Origin: an uncultured Lachnospiraceae bacterium
GTDB lineage: Bacteria > Bacillota > Clostridia > Lachnospirales > Lachnospiraceae
Length of the DNA: 41,093 nucleotides
NCBI GenBank assembly: GCA_905235465.1
Contig: CAJOLP010000014.1
Span: 1-41,093 of the forward strand
Direction of reading: 5' to 3'
Part shown: in pieces, positions 18,332-27,452 of the stretch
How the letters are laid out: each line of letters begins with the position of its first letter
How positions within the stretch are numbered: the stretch's first letter is position 1
The notes under the pieces: generated by a model
Database searches by the model: none
What the model saw: the letters and a program-made list of their open reading frames with translations, nothing else
What the model was told of the DNA's origin: nothing
Made by a program: the position numbers and the translations under genes

Positions 18332-20431
18332 ATGGATTTCACCCCCCGGATGCGGCACATCCTCCGAATTTTACTGTCCAGTAACGGCCCCGTCAGCAAG
18401 CAGGAGCTCGCGGACGAACTGGGCGTCAGTAAGAGAACGGTACAGCGAGAATTCGAGTATGTAAGCCTAAATATCCAGAAGTATAATTTAAATCTGGAAA
18501 ATGTCAAGGGAAAGGGCGTCTCTCTTTCCGGCGATCCACAGGATCTGAGTGCCCTCCGGGAGAGCCTTGGCGATGATCTCTATCCCGATGCCGCCGACCG
18601 CGAGGGCCGCCGCAGGAGGCTTCTGTTTGAGCTTTTAAGAGACAGGACGCCGCACAAGCTCTTTTACTACAGCGATCTTTTGGGCGTCAGCGAGGCCACT
18701 GCCGCCAGCGACATGGACGCTCTGTGCCCGTGGCTGGAGGAGAGCCATCTCGGGATCCTCAGAAGGCCCGGCTACGGCGTCATTCTGGAGGGGGATGAGA
18801 GGGATTACCGCGACGCGATGCGCCGGTTTATCGGAGAGGCGGCGGAACACCCCGACGCCGGCAGCGGCGTTACCGGGACGGGCATCCGCGGGGAGATCTT
18901 CGCGGACGCGCTTTTAAACGCGGCCAATTCCGGCATCTATTCCCTCCTTGAGGGCGATATCGTTGGCCGGGTCGACAAGGTACTTCGTGAAATAGACGAC
19001 CGCAAGATCCATCAGCTCGCTGACAGCGCCTACGCGGGACTGGTCGTCCACATCTCGATCGTCATCGAGCGCCTGAGGCAGGACGCGGGGCTTGACAGCA
19101 TTCCCCCGGAGATGGGCGATCTGGAATACTGGGACGATTACGGTCTGGCCGTGCGCATCCTCGAGGCGATGGAAAAAGAGTTTGATCTCACCATTCCCCG
19201 TGGTGAACTCTCCTATATCCTGCTCCACATCCGCGGCGCCAAGATGGCATATACCGGCGAGGAGATGGAGCTTCCGGATGACATCGGCGAGGACAGGCTT
19301 CTGGCCATCATCGATGGGATGATCGACGCGTACGGCATGGGCGTCACCCAGGCTCTCAAGGAGGATGAAGAGTTTCTCAGGGGCCTTCTGATCCACTTAA
19401 GGCCCGTGCTCGTCCGCCTCTCTTTGGGGCTCAGGATCCACAATCCGATCCTGGATGACATCAAGGAGGAATACGCCGATATCTTCGAGGCCTGCCGCCG
19501 TGCGTCCCTGGTGATCACGAAGGAGACAGGGTACGAAGTCAACGAGGAGGAGATCGGTTTTTTGGCGATGCACTTCGGCGCCGCCCAGGAGAGAGCCAGA
19601 GAGAACAGCCAGTACACGAGAAAAGTCATGATCGGCGTCGTCTGCGCCAGCGGATTCGGTGTGGCGAGGCTCATGATGGCGAGGCTGAGCGAAAAGCTCG
19701 GGGACCGCGCGGTCCTCAAGTCCTACGGCCGGGACGAGATCAGCGATCATGTGATCTCCGGTACGGATTTCTTTGTCTCCACCATGAACCTGGACCCGTT
19801 CCCTGTGGATTATCTGCAGGTCAGCCCGCTGATCCCGCCAACGGATCTGGACAGGATCGAATACAAGCTTGAGGACTATTCCCACATCAAGAGGGAGTCG
19901 ACCGCCACGACTTACGGCAGGCGCCTGGACGAAGCGTATTTCCTCATCAGCAAGATCAAAGGCCTCGTGCAGGGATTCCGCAAGATCGAGACCTCGGATT
20001 CGATCCGCTTCCGCGACGCGCTGCAGCTTTTGACCATGCAGGTGACAGAGAGCCTGCACTCCGCCGCCATGCTCAGAGACGCGGTCATAGAGCGGGAAAA
20101 ACTCAGTTCCCAGATCCTGCCGGAACTGGGCATCGCTCTTTTGCACACCCGCTCGAGCGCCGTCCGGGAGCCGGTATTTATCTGCTGCGTCCCCCGGGGC
20201 GGAGGCATGTATACCGACCCCTATTTCAAGGGGATCCGCCTGATCGTGCTCATGGCCATGCCGGTGGACGAGAACCGGATCCTTCACGCCAAGCTCCTGG
20301 GCAGCATAAGCGGCTCGCTGGTCTTAGGCAGCCCCTTTTTGGATCTGCTCAAATACGGAGACGAGAAGTCGATCCGTGAGGCGCTCTCCCTCGAGCTCAA
20401 GTGTTTTTTCTTCGACTATATGGACAACTGA
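18332..20431 (+). CDS. mtlR: PRD-containing PTS-regulated transcriptional activator, MtlR-like (HTH, two PRDs, EIIB-like, EIIA)
   Basis: 699 aa; N-terminal HTH (KQELADELGVSKRTVQREFEYV), PRD segments (HISIVIERLRQ...; HLRPVLVRLSLGLRIHNPI), EIIB-like (VCASGFGVARLMMARLSE) and EIIA-like C-terminus; mtlA and mtlD lie downstream. Confidence 0.8.
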   Translation: MDFTPRMRHILRILLSSNGPVSKQELADELGVSKRTVQREFEYVSLNIQKYNLNLENVKGKGVSLSGDPQDLSALRESLGDDLYPDAADREGRRRRLLFELLRDRTPHKLFYYSDLLGVSEATAASDMDALCPWLEESHLGILRRPGYGVILEGDERDYRDAMRRFIGEAAEHPDAGSGVTGTGIRGEIFADALLNAANSGIYSLLEGDIVGRVDKVLREIDDRKIHQLADSAYAGLVVHISIVIERLRQDAGLDSIPPEMGDLEYWDDYGLAVRILEAMEKEFDLTIPRGELSYILLHIRGAKMAYTGEEMELPDDIGEDRLLAIIDGMIDAYGMGVTQALKEDEEFLRGLLIHLRPVLVRLSLGLRIHNPILDDIKEEYADIFEACRRASLVITKETGYEVNEEEIGFLAMHFGAAQERARENSQYTRKVMIGVVCASGFGVARLMMARLSEKLGDRAVLKSYGRDEISDHVISGTDFFVSTMNLDPFPVDYLQVSPLIPPTDLDRIEYKLEDYSHIKRESTATTYGRRLDEAYFLISKIKGLVQGFRKIETSDSIRFRDALQLLTMQVTESLHSAAMLRDAVIEREKLSSQILPELGIALLHTRSSAVREPVFICCVPRGGGMYTDPYFKGIRLIVLMAMPVDENRILHAKLLGSISGSLVLGSPFLDLLKYGDEKSIREALSLELKCFFFDYMDN

Positions 20432-20462
20432 CTGATAACTTACATCGTTTTTACTACCAGTG

Positions 20463-20526
20463 ACAGCACCAGGCTTTTTTTCACGCCGCTTTCGCTGCGC
20501 GGACAAAAGCCGTGTGCTGTTTTTTT
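20463..20526 (+). terminator. Intrinsic terminator-like hairpin between mtlR and the histidine kinase gene
   Basis: ACAGCAC-ca-GGCTTTT...AAAAGCC-gt-GTGCTGT with an inner GC hairpin followed by a T7 tract. Confidence 0.75.
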
Positions 20527-20555
20527 GTCCTTTTTTTCTTGCACAGGTGAAAAGT

Positions 20556-21350
20556 ATGCCAAGTTTAAGCGTCCGCACATCCCGTAAACCCAAAAGCTTC
20601 CGCGAACAATTGGTCGGATCCGCCTCCCGGAAGGCGTCGCTCCTGTTCCTTATAAGCTGTCTGCTCTTTGTGATCGGCCAGTTCTCTATCTCTCTGGCCA
20701 CCAATGAAATGAATGCCAGGCGCCATCTCGACACGCTTTTAGAGTCATTTTCCGAGCTGGACGAGGCGGAGCGGGCCTTCCTGGAAGATCCCGAAACGCT
20801 TTCCGCTGCCGCGAGGGTCCTTAAGGCGGACGGCACTGAGGATCAGACGCCCCAAAATGAGTTCTATATGGTGTTTCGCCGCGCTCTGAGCGGCCAGTCC
20901 GTTGTGACCAACTATATGATCACAAGTGAGGATAAGCGCGTGATCGCCTCCTCCTACCCGGAAGTCAGTTTTTCTGCCTATTCGATCAACTATATCTACG
21001 CGTCCTGCTTCCGCGCGAGCCAGGAGGGCGAAGGCGTCTACCGGACCGTCTATTATGACATCGGCGAGTACGCGGACCCGCTCTATATCCTCCCGGTCAG
21101 GGAAAACGGGAAAGTCCTCGGCTATGTGACGCTTGTCCTTTCGGGCAGCAGCTGGAACTATCTCCGAGAAAAACTACGACGGCGTGATCACAGACCTTCG
21201 CAGCAACGTCATGTACTCCAGCAAACACGGACTCGTGACGCGCATGAACAAATTTCCCGGAAAGGAACAGCCCGATCTGTACCCGGGCAAACACGGTGCC
21301 TGCCACCTTCCGGACGGCCGCTACTGGATGGTCTCCCGGGAGCTGCCTGA
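20556..21350 (+). CDS. Sensor histidine kinase, N-terminal sensor part (frameshifted near 21170)
   Basis: N-terminal TM (ASLLFLISCLLFVIGQFSISLATNE) and extracytoplasmic domain; sequence after LREK becomes out of frame while ORF 21133..22293 continues the protein. Confidence 0.7.
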   Translation: MPSLSVRTSRKPKSFREQLVGSASRKASLLFLISCLLFVIGQFSISLATNEMNARRHLDTLLESFSELDEAERAFLEDPETLSAAARVLKADGTEDQTPQNEFYMVFRRALSGQSVVTNYMITSEDKRVIASSYPEVSFSAYSINYIYASCFRASQEGEGVYRTVYYDIGEYADPLYILPVRENGKVLGYVTLVLSGSSWNYLREKLRRRDHRPSQQRHVLQQTRTRDAHEQISRKGTARSVPGQTRCLPPSGRPLLDGLPGAA

Positions 21351-22293
21351 CCGTTCCGCCGTTGTCTATTCGCTGGTCTACGACCCGCAGAACGGAGCCG
21401 GCGCGGCAGGGCTTCTGATCATGCTCTTTGCGGGTGTCATCTGGAAGGAACTGGCGGACGGCATGGCGCGGCAGATGGCCGCCATGAACGCCGCGTCCAT
21501 CGACAACCTGGTCCGGGAGATCCGGATCATCCGCAAGGAGGATCCGCTGCACCGCGTACAGATCGACAGCGAGGATGAATTCAGTGAGGTCGGCATGCAG
21601 ATCAACCGGATGATGGATTCCATAAAGGAGCTGAATGACAAAAATACAGAGCTGATCCGCCTCAACGCCCGCTTTGAGATGAATGAGCTCACCGAACAGA
21701 TGAATCCGCATTTTCTTTACAATACGCTTGAGATCATACGGAACCTTGTCTATTTCGACGCCGATAAGGCCAACGAACTGATCGGAAGCCTGACGCAGAT
21801 CCTTCGGTACAGCGTGAACAACACAAGGCGTGAGGTCTCCTTTGGGGAGGATATGGAATACACGGACAAATATCTGCAGATCCAGTATACGCGTTTCGGG
21901 GACCGCCTGAAATGCACCATGGACATAGAGCCCGCCTGCAGGGAAATAACGGTCCCCAAGCTTCTGCTGCAGCCCATCGTTGAGAACAGCATCAAATACG
22001 GCTTCCGCCATCAGATGGATCTGGCCATTTCCATAAGGGCCTGTATGGAAGACGGTATTTTTACTGTCCGCGTAGCGGACAACGGCGGCGGCATGGATCC
22101 CGAAAAGGCCCGGATCCTCAATGAGCAGCTTCTTACCCACGACAACAGAGAGGAATCCATAGGCTTAAGGAACCTGTCCCGGCGCCTGTACCTGCGCTAC
22201 GGCCCGGGGAGCGGCCTCTCCATTCGCAACAGGGAAAACGAGGGCATGGAGGTGATCCTGACGATCAACTGCATGGCCTCAGGCAACACATAA
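21133..22293 (+). CDS. Sensor histidine kinase, YesM/LytS-like (His_kinase + HATPase), C-terminal part of the frameshifted gene
   Basis: LTEQMNPHFLYNTLEIIRNLVYFDADKANELIGSLTQILRYS phospho-His motif, LLLQPIVENSIKYGF N-box, VADNGGGMD G-box, ESIGLRNLSRRLYLRYG. Confidence 0.88.
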   Translation: MSFRAAAGTISEKNYDGVITDLRSNVMYSSKHGLVTRMNKFPGKEQPDLYPGKHGACHLPDGRYWMVSRELPDRSAVVYSLVYDPQNGAGAAGLLIMLFAGVIWKELADGMARQMAAMNAASIDNLVREIRIIRKEDPLHRVQIDSEDEFSEVGMQINRMMDSIKELNDKNTELIRLNARFEMNELTEQMNPHFLYNTLEIIRNLVYFDADKANELIGSLTQILRYSVNNTRREVSFGEDMEYTDKYLQIQYTRFGDRLKCTMDIEPACREITVPKLLLQPIVENSIKYGFRHQMDLAISIRACMEDGIFTVRVADNGGGMDPEKARILNEQLLTHDNREESIGLRNLSRRLYLRYGPGSGLSIRNRENEGMEVILTINCMASGNT

Positions 22294-22303
22294 GGGAGTC
22301 GGT

Positions 22304-23080
22304 ATGTATAAAGTTTTGATCGTAGAGGACGAAGATATCATACGCAAAGGGCTGCGTTACACAGTCAAGTGGGGCGATCTGGACTGCACTGTCGCGGGTG
22401 AAGCCAGAAACGGTGTGGAAGGCGTGGAGGCGATCCGCTCGCTGAATCCGGACATCGTGATCGCGGACATCACCATGCCGGTCAAGGACGGCCTTGAGAT
22501 GATCCGCGACACGTACCGGGATCATGACTACGCCTCCATCATTCTCTCCGGGTTCGCGGACTTTGAGTACGCCAGAAGCGCGATCCGCTTTGGCGTGTCG
22601 GCTTACCTCCTAAAGCCCCTTGACATGAACGAACTGCAGGAGACGGTCCGCGGGATCTGCCGCGAGCTGGGGGAAAGGCGAAGGCATGAGGAGCAAAAGA
22701 CCGAAATGGCGCAGAGTCTTGACATCAATCTGCTGGGAGACGCCGGCGCGGGCGGAAGGGATGAGGTCGTTGCCGACATGCTCCGCTATCTGCAGCAGCA
22801 CTTTTCGGAGAAGATCCTGATGAGCGATCTGGAAAAACAGTGCCATTACAGCGGGGCGATGCTCAACCGCCGCTTCAAGGCTCAGACGGGCATGACCTTC
22901 AACGAATATGTTATCCGCTACAGGGTCACCGAGGCGGTCCGCATGATGCGGGATGGCCGCTCCGTAAACGACACCGCCGCCTCCTGCGGATTCAGCGATT
23001 ACAAATACTTCAATACGGTATTTCGAAAATATGTGGGATACAGCCCGAAGGAATTCATTTCCATGCTGCGCTTCATCTGA
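22304..23080 (+). CDS. Response regulator with AraC-type DNA-binding domain (YesN-like)
   Basis: VLIVEDEDIIRKGL, NPDIVIADITMPVKDGLEMI, IILSGF, YLLKPLDM receiver residues; C-terminal HTH VNDTAASCGFSDYKYFNTVFRKYVGYSPKEF. Confidence 0.93.
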   Translation: MYKVLIVEDEDIIRKGLRYTVKWGDLDCTVAGEARNGVEGVEAIRSLNPDIVIADITMPVKDGLEMIRDTYRDHDYASIILSGFADFEYARSAIRFGVSAYLLKPLDMNELQETVRGICRELGERRRHEEQKTEMAQSLDINLLGDAGAGGRDEVVADMLRYLQQHFSEKILMSDLEKQCHYSGAMLNRRFKAQTGMTFNEYVIRYRVTEAVRMMRDGRSVNDTAASCGFSDYKYFNTVFRKYVGYSPKEFISMLRFI

Positions 23081-23107
23081 TGATCCGCCGGCCATACAGC
23101 CTCTTTT

Positions 23108-23135
23108 AAGACCGCTGCGTGGCCGGTCTTTTTTT
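23108..23135 (+). terminator. Rho-independent terminator downstream of the response regulator
   Basis: AAGACCG-ctgcgtggc-CGGTCTT followed by a T-tract. Confidence 0.8.
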
Positions 23136-23259
23136 GTATCGGATTTTCGCCGCCCGTTTTGGGATTTTGGGTATTTGTTCCCCGCCAAAAAAATAGAATA
23201 TTTATATATCACTCAATACCTTTAAAGAACAGGGATGTTAAAGATCAAGGAGGAGACGA

Positions 23260-24396
23260 ATGAGTGTAGCGATCAATATTTCTCACGGGGTCAAAAAGTA
23301 TGGGGATACGACCGTCATTCCGGACCTTTCGCTGTCGGTAAAAAACGGCGAATTCTTCACGCTTCTGGGGCCTTCCGGCTGCGGCAAGACGACGCTTCTA
23401 AGGATGATCGCCGGCTTCAACTCCATCGAGGGGGGAACTTTTAAGTTCAACGATACGGTCATCAATGACATGGATCCCGGCAAGCGCGGGATCGGCATGG
23501 TATTTCAAAACTACGCGATCTTTCCGAACATGACAGTCCGCAAGAACGTGGAATTCGGCCTGAAGTACAAGAATTTCCCCAAGGACAAAGTCCGGGAGGA
23601 GGCGGACAAATTCCTCCGCCTGGTGCACGTCGATCAGTTCGCGGACAGAATGCCCGAGAGACTCTCCGGCGGTCAGCAGCAGCGCGTCGCGCTGGCCCGC
23701 GCGCTCGTCATCCGTCCGGACGTCCTTCTGATGGACGAACCGCTGTCCAATCTGGACGCCAAGCTGCGCGTGGAGATGCGGACAGTCATCCGGCAGATCC
23801 AGCGTGAGGTGGGCATCACCACGATCTATGTGACACATGATCAGGAAGAGGCCATGGCGATCTCCGACAGGATCGCCGTCATGAACAAAGGTGTGATCAA
23901 TCACTGCGGCACGCCGATCAACATTTATCTGCGTCCCGCCAACCAGTTCGTCGCGACTTTTATCGGCAAATCCAATATCCTGCGCGGACAGCTTTCCGAA
24001 AGCGGCGGCAAAGCTCTCCTCACCTTTGGGAACGGGTACACCGCGCCGATCGCGACCGTCCGTCCGGAAGAGATCCGAAGACGCGAGGTCAATGTATCCG
24101 TAAGGCCCGAGGAGTTTGTGATCCGCCCTGCCGGCGCGGAAACGCGGGAGGGTATTGAGGCGGTCGTGCAGGACAGCGTGTTCCTGGGCTCCAACACCCA
24201 CTACTTTGTGGAACTCTCCGGCGGAGAGAAAGCGGAGATCATTCAGGAGACCGATATCGACAGCATCATAGCGCCCGGCAGCAAAGTCTCTCTCTCCGTC
24301 AATATGAAGAAGATCAACCTCTTTGATTCCGAGACTGAGAATTCGATCATGAAAGGCGTGATCAACCGCACGGATGAACAGGATCCCGGGAGGTGA
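23260..24396 (+). CDS. ABC transporter ATP-binding protein (FbpC/PotA/UgpC-like)
   Basis: Walker A GPSGCGKTTLL, LSGGQQQRVALARAL signature, Walker B VLLMDEPLSNLD, C-terminal TOBE-like domain. Confidence 0.94.
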   Translation: MSVAINISHGVKKYGDTTVIPDLSLSVKNGEFFTLLGPSGCGKTTLLRMIAGFNSIEGGTFKFNDTVINDMDPGKRGIGMVFQNYAIFPNMTVRKNVEFGLKYKNFPKDKVREEADKFLRLVHVDQFADRMPERLSGGQQQRVALARALVIRPDVLLMDEPLSNLDAKLRVEMRTVIRQIQREVGITTIYVTHDQEEAMAISDRIAVMNKGVINHCGTPINIYLRPANQFVATFIGKSNILRGQLSESGGKALLTFGNGYTAPIATVRPEEIRRREVNVSVRPEEFVIRPAGAETREGIEAVVQDSVFLGSNTHYFVELSGGEKAEIIQETDIDSIIAPGSKVSLSVNMKKINLFDSETENSIMKGVINRTDEQDPGR

Positions 24397-24398
24397 CT

Positions 24399-26150
24399 AT
24401 GACAAATCGAAGATTCAGACTTGATTTCTGGTCCGCTGTATCGCTGATCCTTCTGTGCACTTTCCTGCTCTTTTTGGTCTACCCGATCGGCGGCCTGCTC
24501 AAAGAAGCGTTTTTTAAGGACGGCGCCTTCACCATGGACGCCTTCGCCCAGTTCTTTTCAAAGAAACATTATTACGGGACGATCGGCCACAGCACCCTGA
24601 TCGGCGTGTCCGTCACGGCGCTGAGTCTTTTGCTCGGCATTCCCTTCTCGTACTTTTATTCGTTCTACGAGCTTACGGGCAAAAAACTGATCTTCGTCCT
24701 CTGCCTTCTGTGCACCATGTCAGCGCCCTTTATCGGGGCCTACGCGTGGATCCTGCTCATGGGCAACTCCGGCCTTCTGACCGGACTTTTGAGAGCGGTC
24801 GGCATTACAGGCGTTTCCATCTACGGATTCGGCGGCGTCGTGCTGGTACAGGTCCTCAAGCTCTTCCCGCTGGTCGTGATCTACATGAACGGTGCTTTTC
24901 GGGATATCGACAATTCTCTGCTGGAGGCGGCAGAGAGCATGGGCTGCAAAGGCATCGAGCGGTTTAAGCGGATCATCATGGGGCTGACCATGCCGACGAT
25001 CCTGGCGGCAGCGCTGCTGGTATTTATGCGCTCATTCGCCGACTTCGGCACGCCTGTCCTGATCGGCCGGGGATATACGACATTTCCGGTTCTGATCTAC
25101 AACGAGTATCTGGGTGAAAACGGGGCGGATTTTCATTTCGCCGCGGCCGTCAGCGTCATCGCGGTGCTTGTGACCGCCGCCATTTTCCTGGCGCAGAAGG
25201 CAGCCTCCAACCGCTTTAAATTCACGATCAACTCACTTCATCCCGTTGCGCCCAAAAAGCCCGGGAAAGTTGCCGGCATCCTGATGAATGTGTACTGTTA
25301 TGCGCTGCTGGCGGTGGCTCTTCTGCCCCAGCTGTACATCATCAACATGTCCTTCAGAAACTACACCAACAGTATTCTCAAGCCGGGATATTCGCTGGTC
25401 AATTACCAAAAGGCGATCGAGAAGAATCTTTTCCGCGCCCTCGGCAACACGTTAGTGATCAGTATCGCGGCGCTGGCTATCATACTGGTCATAGCCGTAT
25501 TGATCTCCTACCTGGTGGTCCGGCGCAGCAACTTTATCAACAACCTGATCGACACGATCTCCATGATGCCCTACATCATGCCCGGGGCCGTGATCGGTAT
25601 TTCCCTTGTGATCGCCTTTTCCGGAAAGCCGTTCTCCCTGACCGGAACGCTGACGATCATGATCATCGCGCTCGTGATCCGGCGAATGCCTTTTACCAGC
25701 CGGTCCGCGACAGCCGCGATGATGAAGATTCCCATCAGTACAGAAGAGGCAGCGCTGAGTCTGGGCGCGCCCCGCGCGGAGGCCTTCACGCGGATCACCG
25801 TTCCGATGATGTCCAGCGGCATCATTTCCGGCGCGGTGCTGAGCTTCGTCTCCATCATCACGGAGATGTCCTCCGGCGTCATTCTGTACAAAAATTCGAC
25901 AATGACGCTGACGATAGGCACATACACCTGCATAACCAGCGGTATTTACGGTGTGGCCGCCGTATTCGCGACAGTCACCACCGTTCTTACCGTCCTATGC
26001 CTCATCCTTCCTTTATCTGAAGATCTCCAAATCGGAAGATTTCAGTGTCTGATATCAGCGTTATTCATCTTTCTTTCTTCTGTGCAGTGCGGGCGCCGGG
26101 TGTTGCATTACCCCTATTCCATTTTAACCGGCGCCCTTTGCACTGTGTAA
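24399..26150 (+). CDS. ABC transporter permease, fused two-BPD FbpB-like; apparent frameshift close to the 3' end (native stop probably at 26052)
   Basis: EAAESMGCKGIERFKRIIMGLTMP and EAALSLGAPRAEAFTRITVPMM are duplicated EAA loops; start overlaps the ATPase stop region (gggaggtgactATG). Beyond about 26005 the alternative frame gives FLYLKISKSEDFSV*. Confidence 0.85.
   Translation: MTNRRFRLDFWSAVSLILLCTFLLFLVYPIGGLLKEAFFKDGAFTMDAFAQFFSKKHYYGTIGHSTLIGVSVTALSLLLGIPFSYFYSFYELTGKKLIFVLCLLCTMSAPFIGAYAWILLMGNSGLLTGLLRAVGITGVSIYGFGGVVLVQVLKLFPLVVIYMNGAFRDIDNSLLEAAESMGCKGIERFKRIIMGLTMPTILAAALLVFMRSFADFGTPVLIGRGYTTFPVLIYNEYLGENGADFHFAAAVSVIAVLVTAAIFLAQKAASNRFKFTINSLHPVAPKKPGKVAGILMNVYCYALLAVALLPQLYIINMSFRNYTNSILKPGYSLVNYQKAIEKNLFRALGNTLVISIAALAIILVIAVLISYLVVRRSNFINNLIDTISMMPYIMPGAVIGISLVIAFSGKPFSLTGTLTIMIIALVIRRMPFTSRSATAAMMKIPISTEEAALSLGAPRAEAFTRITVPMMSSGIISGAVLSFVSIITEMSSGVILYKNSTMTLTIGTYTCITSGIYGVAAVFATVTTVLTVLCLILPLSEDLQIGRFQCLISALFIFLSSVQCGRRVLHYPYSILTGALCTV
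26085..26145 (+). other. Strong intercistronic stem-loop between permease and binding-protein genes
   Basis: CAGTGC-GGGCGCCGG ... about 29-nt loop ... CCGGCGCCC-ttt-GCACTG; no T-tract immediately downstream. Confidence 0.65.
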
Positions 26151-26157
26151 AGTACTG

Positions 26158-26183
26158 CTTTCGGGGCGTCCTCGCGCCGAAAG
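26158..26183 (+). other. Second intercistronic stem-loop
   Basis: CTTTCGGGGCG-tcct-CGCGCCGAAAG, one mismatch in an 11-bp stem. Confidence 0.55.
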
Positions 26184-26243
26184 AGCGAAGTACACGGTGT
26201 CATATATATAGTGACAAAAGCAAAACTTACAAAGGAGGTACGT

Positions 26244-27374
26244 ATGAAAAAGAAAACTATTATGAGCATCGCTGCGCTTATGACGACAGCCGCGATCGTG
26301 CTGTCAGGCTGCGGCGGTTCCGGCAGCAATGAGGAGCCTGCGGCTGAGGGAAGCACGACAGCCGGGGCGGCTGCCCAAACCGAAGAGGGCGCGGCGGCAG
26401 AAGGCCAGGACCGCCCCTACTACGTCCGCGACGCCGCTGAGGTGACCGGAAAACTCAATGTATACACCACTATGGAAGAGACACAGCAGGAGGTCCTGCA
26501 GGAGCTCTGGAGCAAATATTATCCCGACTGCGAACTTGAGATCCAGGCGGATTCCATCGGCACACTGGCCACCAAGATCCGCAGTGACGAGTCCACTGAC
26601 GCGGACGTCGTGATCGGCGGCATGTTCGCGGCGGACGGGGACTCCTATCACGACATCCTGCAGCCTTACACCGCTGCCTGTGACCAGGAGCAGAATTATC
26701 ACGACGAGTCCGGTTACTACACCTTCTACGACGTGCAGGTCATGTGCCTTGTCGTCAATCCGGATCTTCGGGATGATCTGGGCATCGAGATCCGCGGATA
26801 CGAAGATCTCCTTCAGCCCGAGCTCAAGGGCAAGATCATCATCGCCTCTCCCGACGCGGCCTCTTCCGGCTATCGCCAACTCCAGACCGTGCTCGCGACC
26901 ATGGGCGACACCTTTGACGACGAAAAGGGCTGGGACTACATCGCGAAGCTGATCCCGCAGACCTTCTCCACCACATCCTCCAAGGATGTGTTCAACCTTG
27001 TCAGCACCGGCGAGTATGTAGCCGGCCTCTCCTATGAGTCCAGCGTTGTCGCGCTGATCAATGACGGCGCGCCCATCGAGTGTGTCTACATGAAGGAGGG
27101 AAATACAGCCATGGCAGGCGGCGCCGCGATCGTAAAGACCGCTCCGAACCTTCCCGCCGCGCAGGCTATGATGGACCTTCTCTCCAGCGCGGAGTTCCAG
27201 GATGCGCGCGCGCAGGCTTCCGCCGGCCGTGGATCCAACGGACTTTGCAACCTTCAGGGTCTTCCGGATGAGTCCGAACTGGGCATCGTACCGCTGGATT
27301 TCGATTATCTCGCAGAGCACAAGGATGATCTGATCAACAAATTCACGGAAATGTACGCCGACCTGAGCGAATAA
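26244..27374 (+). CDS. Extracellular solute-binding lipoprotein of the FbpA/AfuA/PhnS-like family
   Basis: ATG at 26244 after aaaggaggtacgt; lipobox MKKKTIMSIAALMTTAAIVLSGCGGS; KLNVYTTMEETQQEVLQELWSKYYPDCELEIQADSIGTLATKIR and DVVIGG typical of 'iron(III)-type' binding proteins. Confidence 0.85.
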   Translation: MKKKTIMSIAALMTTAAIVLSGCGGSGSNEEPAAEGSTTAGAAAQTEEGAAAEGQDRPYYVRDAAEVTGKLNVYTTMEETQQEVLQELWSKYYPDCELEIQADSIGTLATKIRSDESTDADVVIGGMFAADGDSYHDILQPYTAACDQEQNYHDESGYYTFYDVQVMCLVVNPDLRDDLGIEIRGYEDLLQPELKGKIIIASPDAASSGYRQLQTVLATMGDTFDDEKGWDYIAKLIPQTFSTTSSKDVFNLVSTGEYVAGLSYESSVVALINDGAPIECVYMKEGNTAMAGGAAIVKTAPNLPAAQAMMDLLSSAEFQDARAQASAGRGSNGLCNLQGLPDESELGIVPLDFDYLAEHKDDLINKFTEMYADLSE

Positions 27375-27380
27375 GCAAAA

Positions 27381-27420
27381 GCCGGTCCGGGGCCCGCTGC
27401 GAAAGACCGGGCCGGGCTGA
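27381..27420 (+). terminator. Hairpin downstream of the solute-binding protein gene
   Basis: GCCGGtccggGGCCCG-ctgcgaaaga-CCGGGCCGGGCT inverted repeat. Confidence 0.45.
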
Positions 27421-27452
27421 GCATTTGGCCGAACGTTTACATGAAAAGGGAC

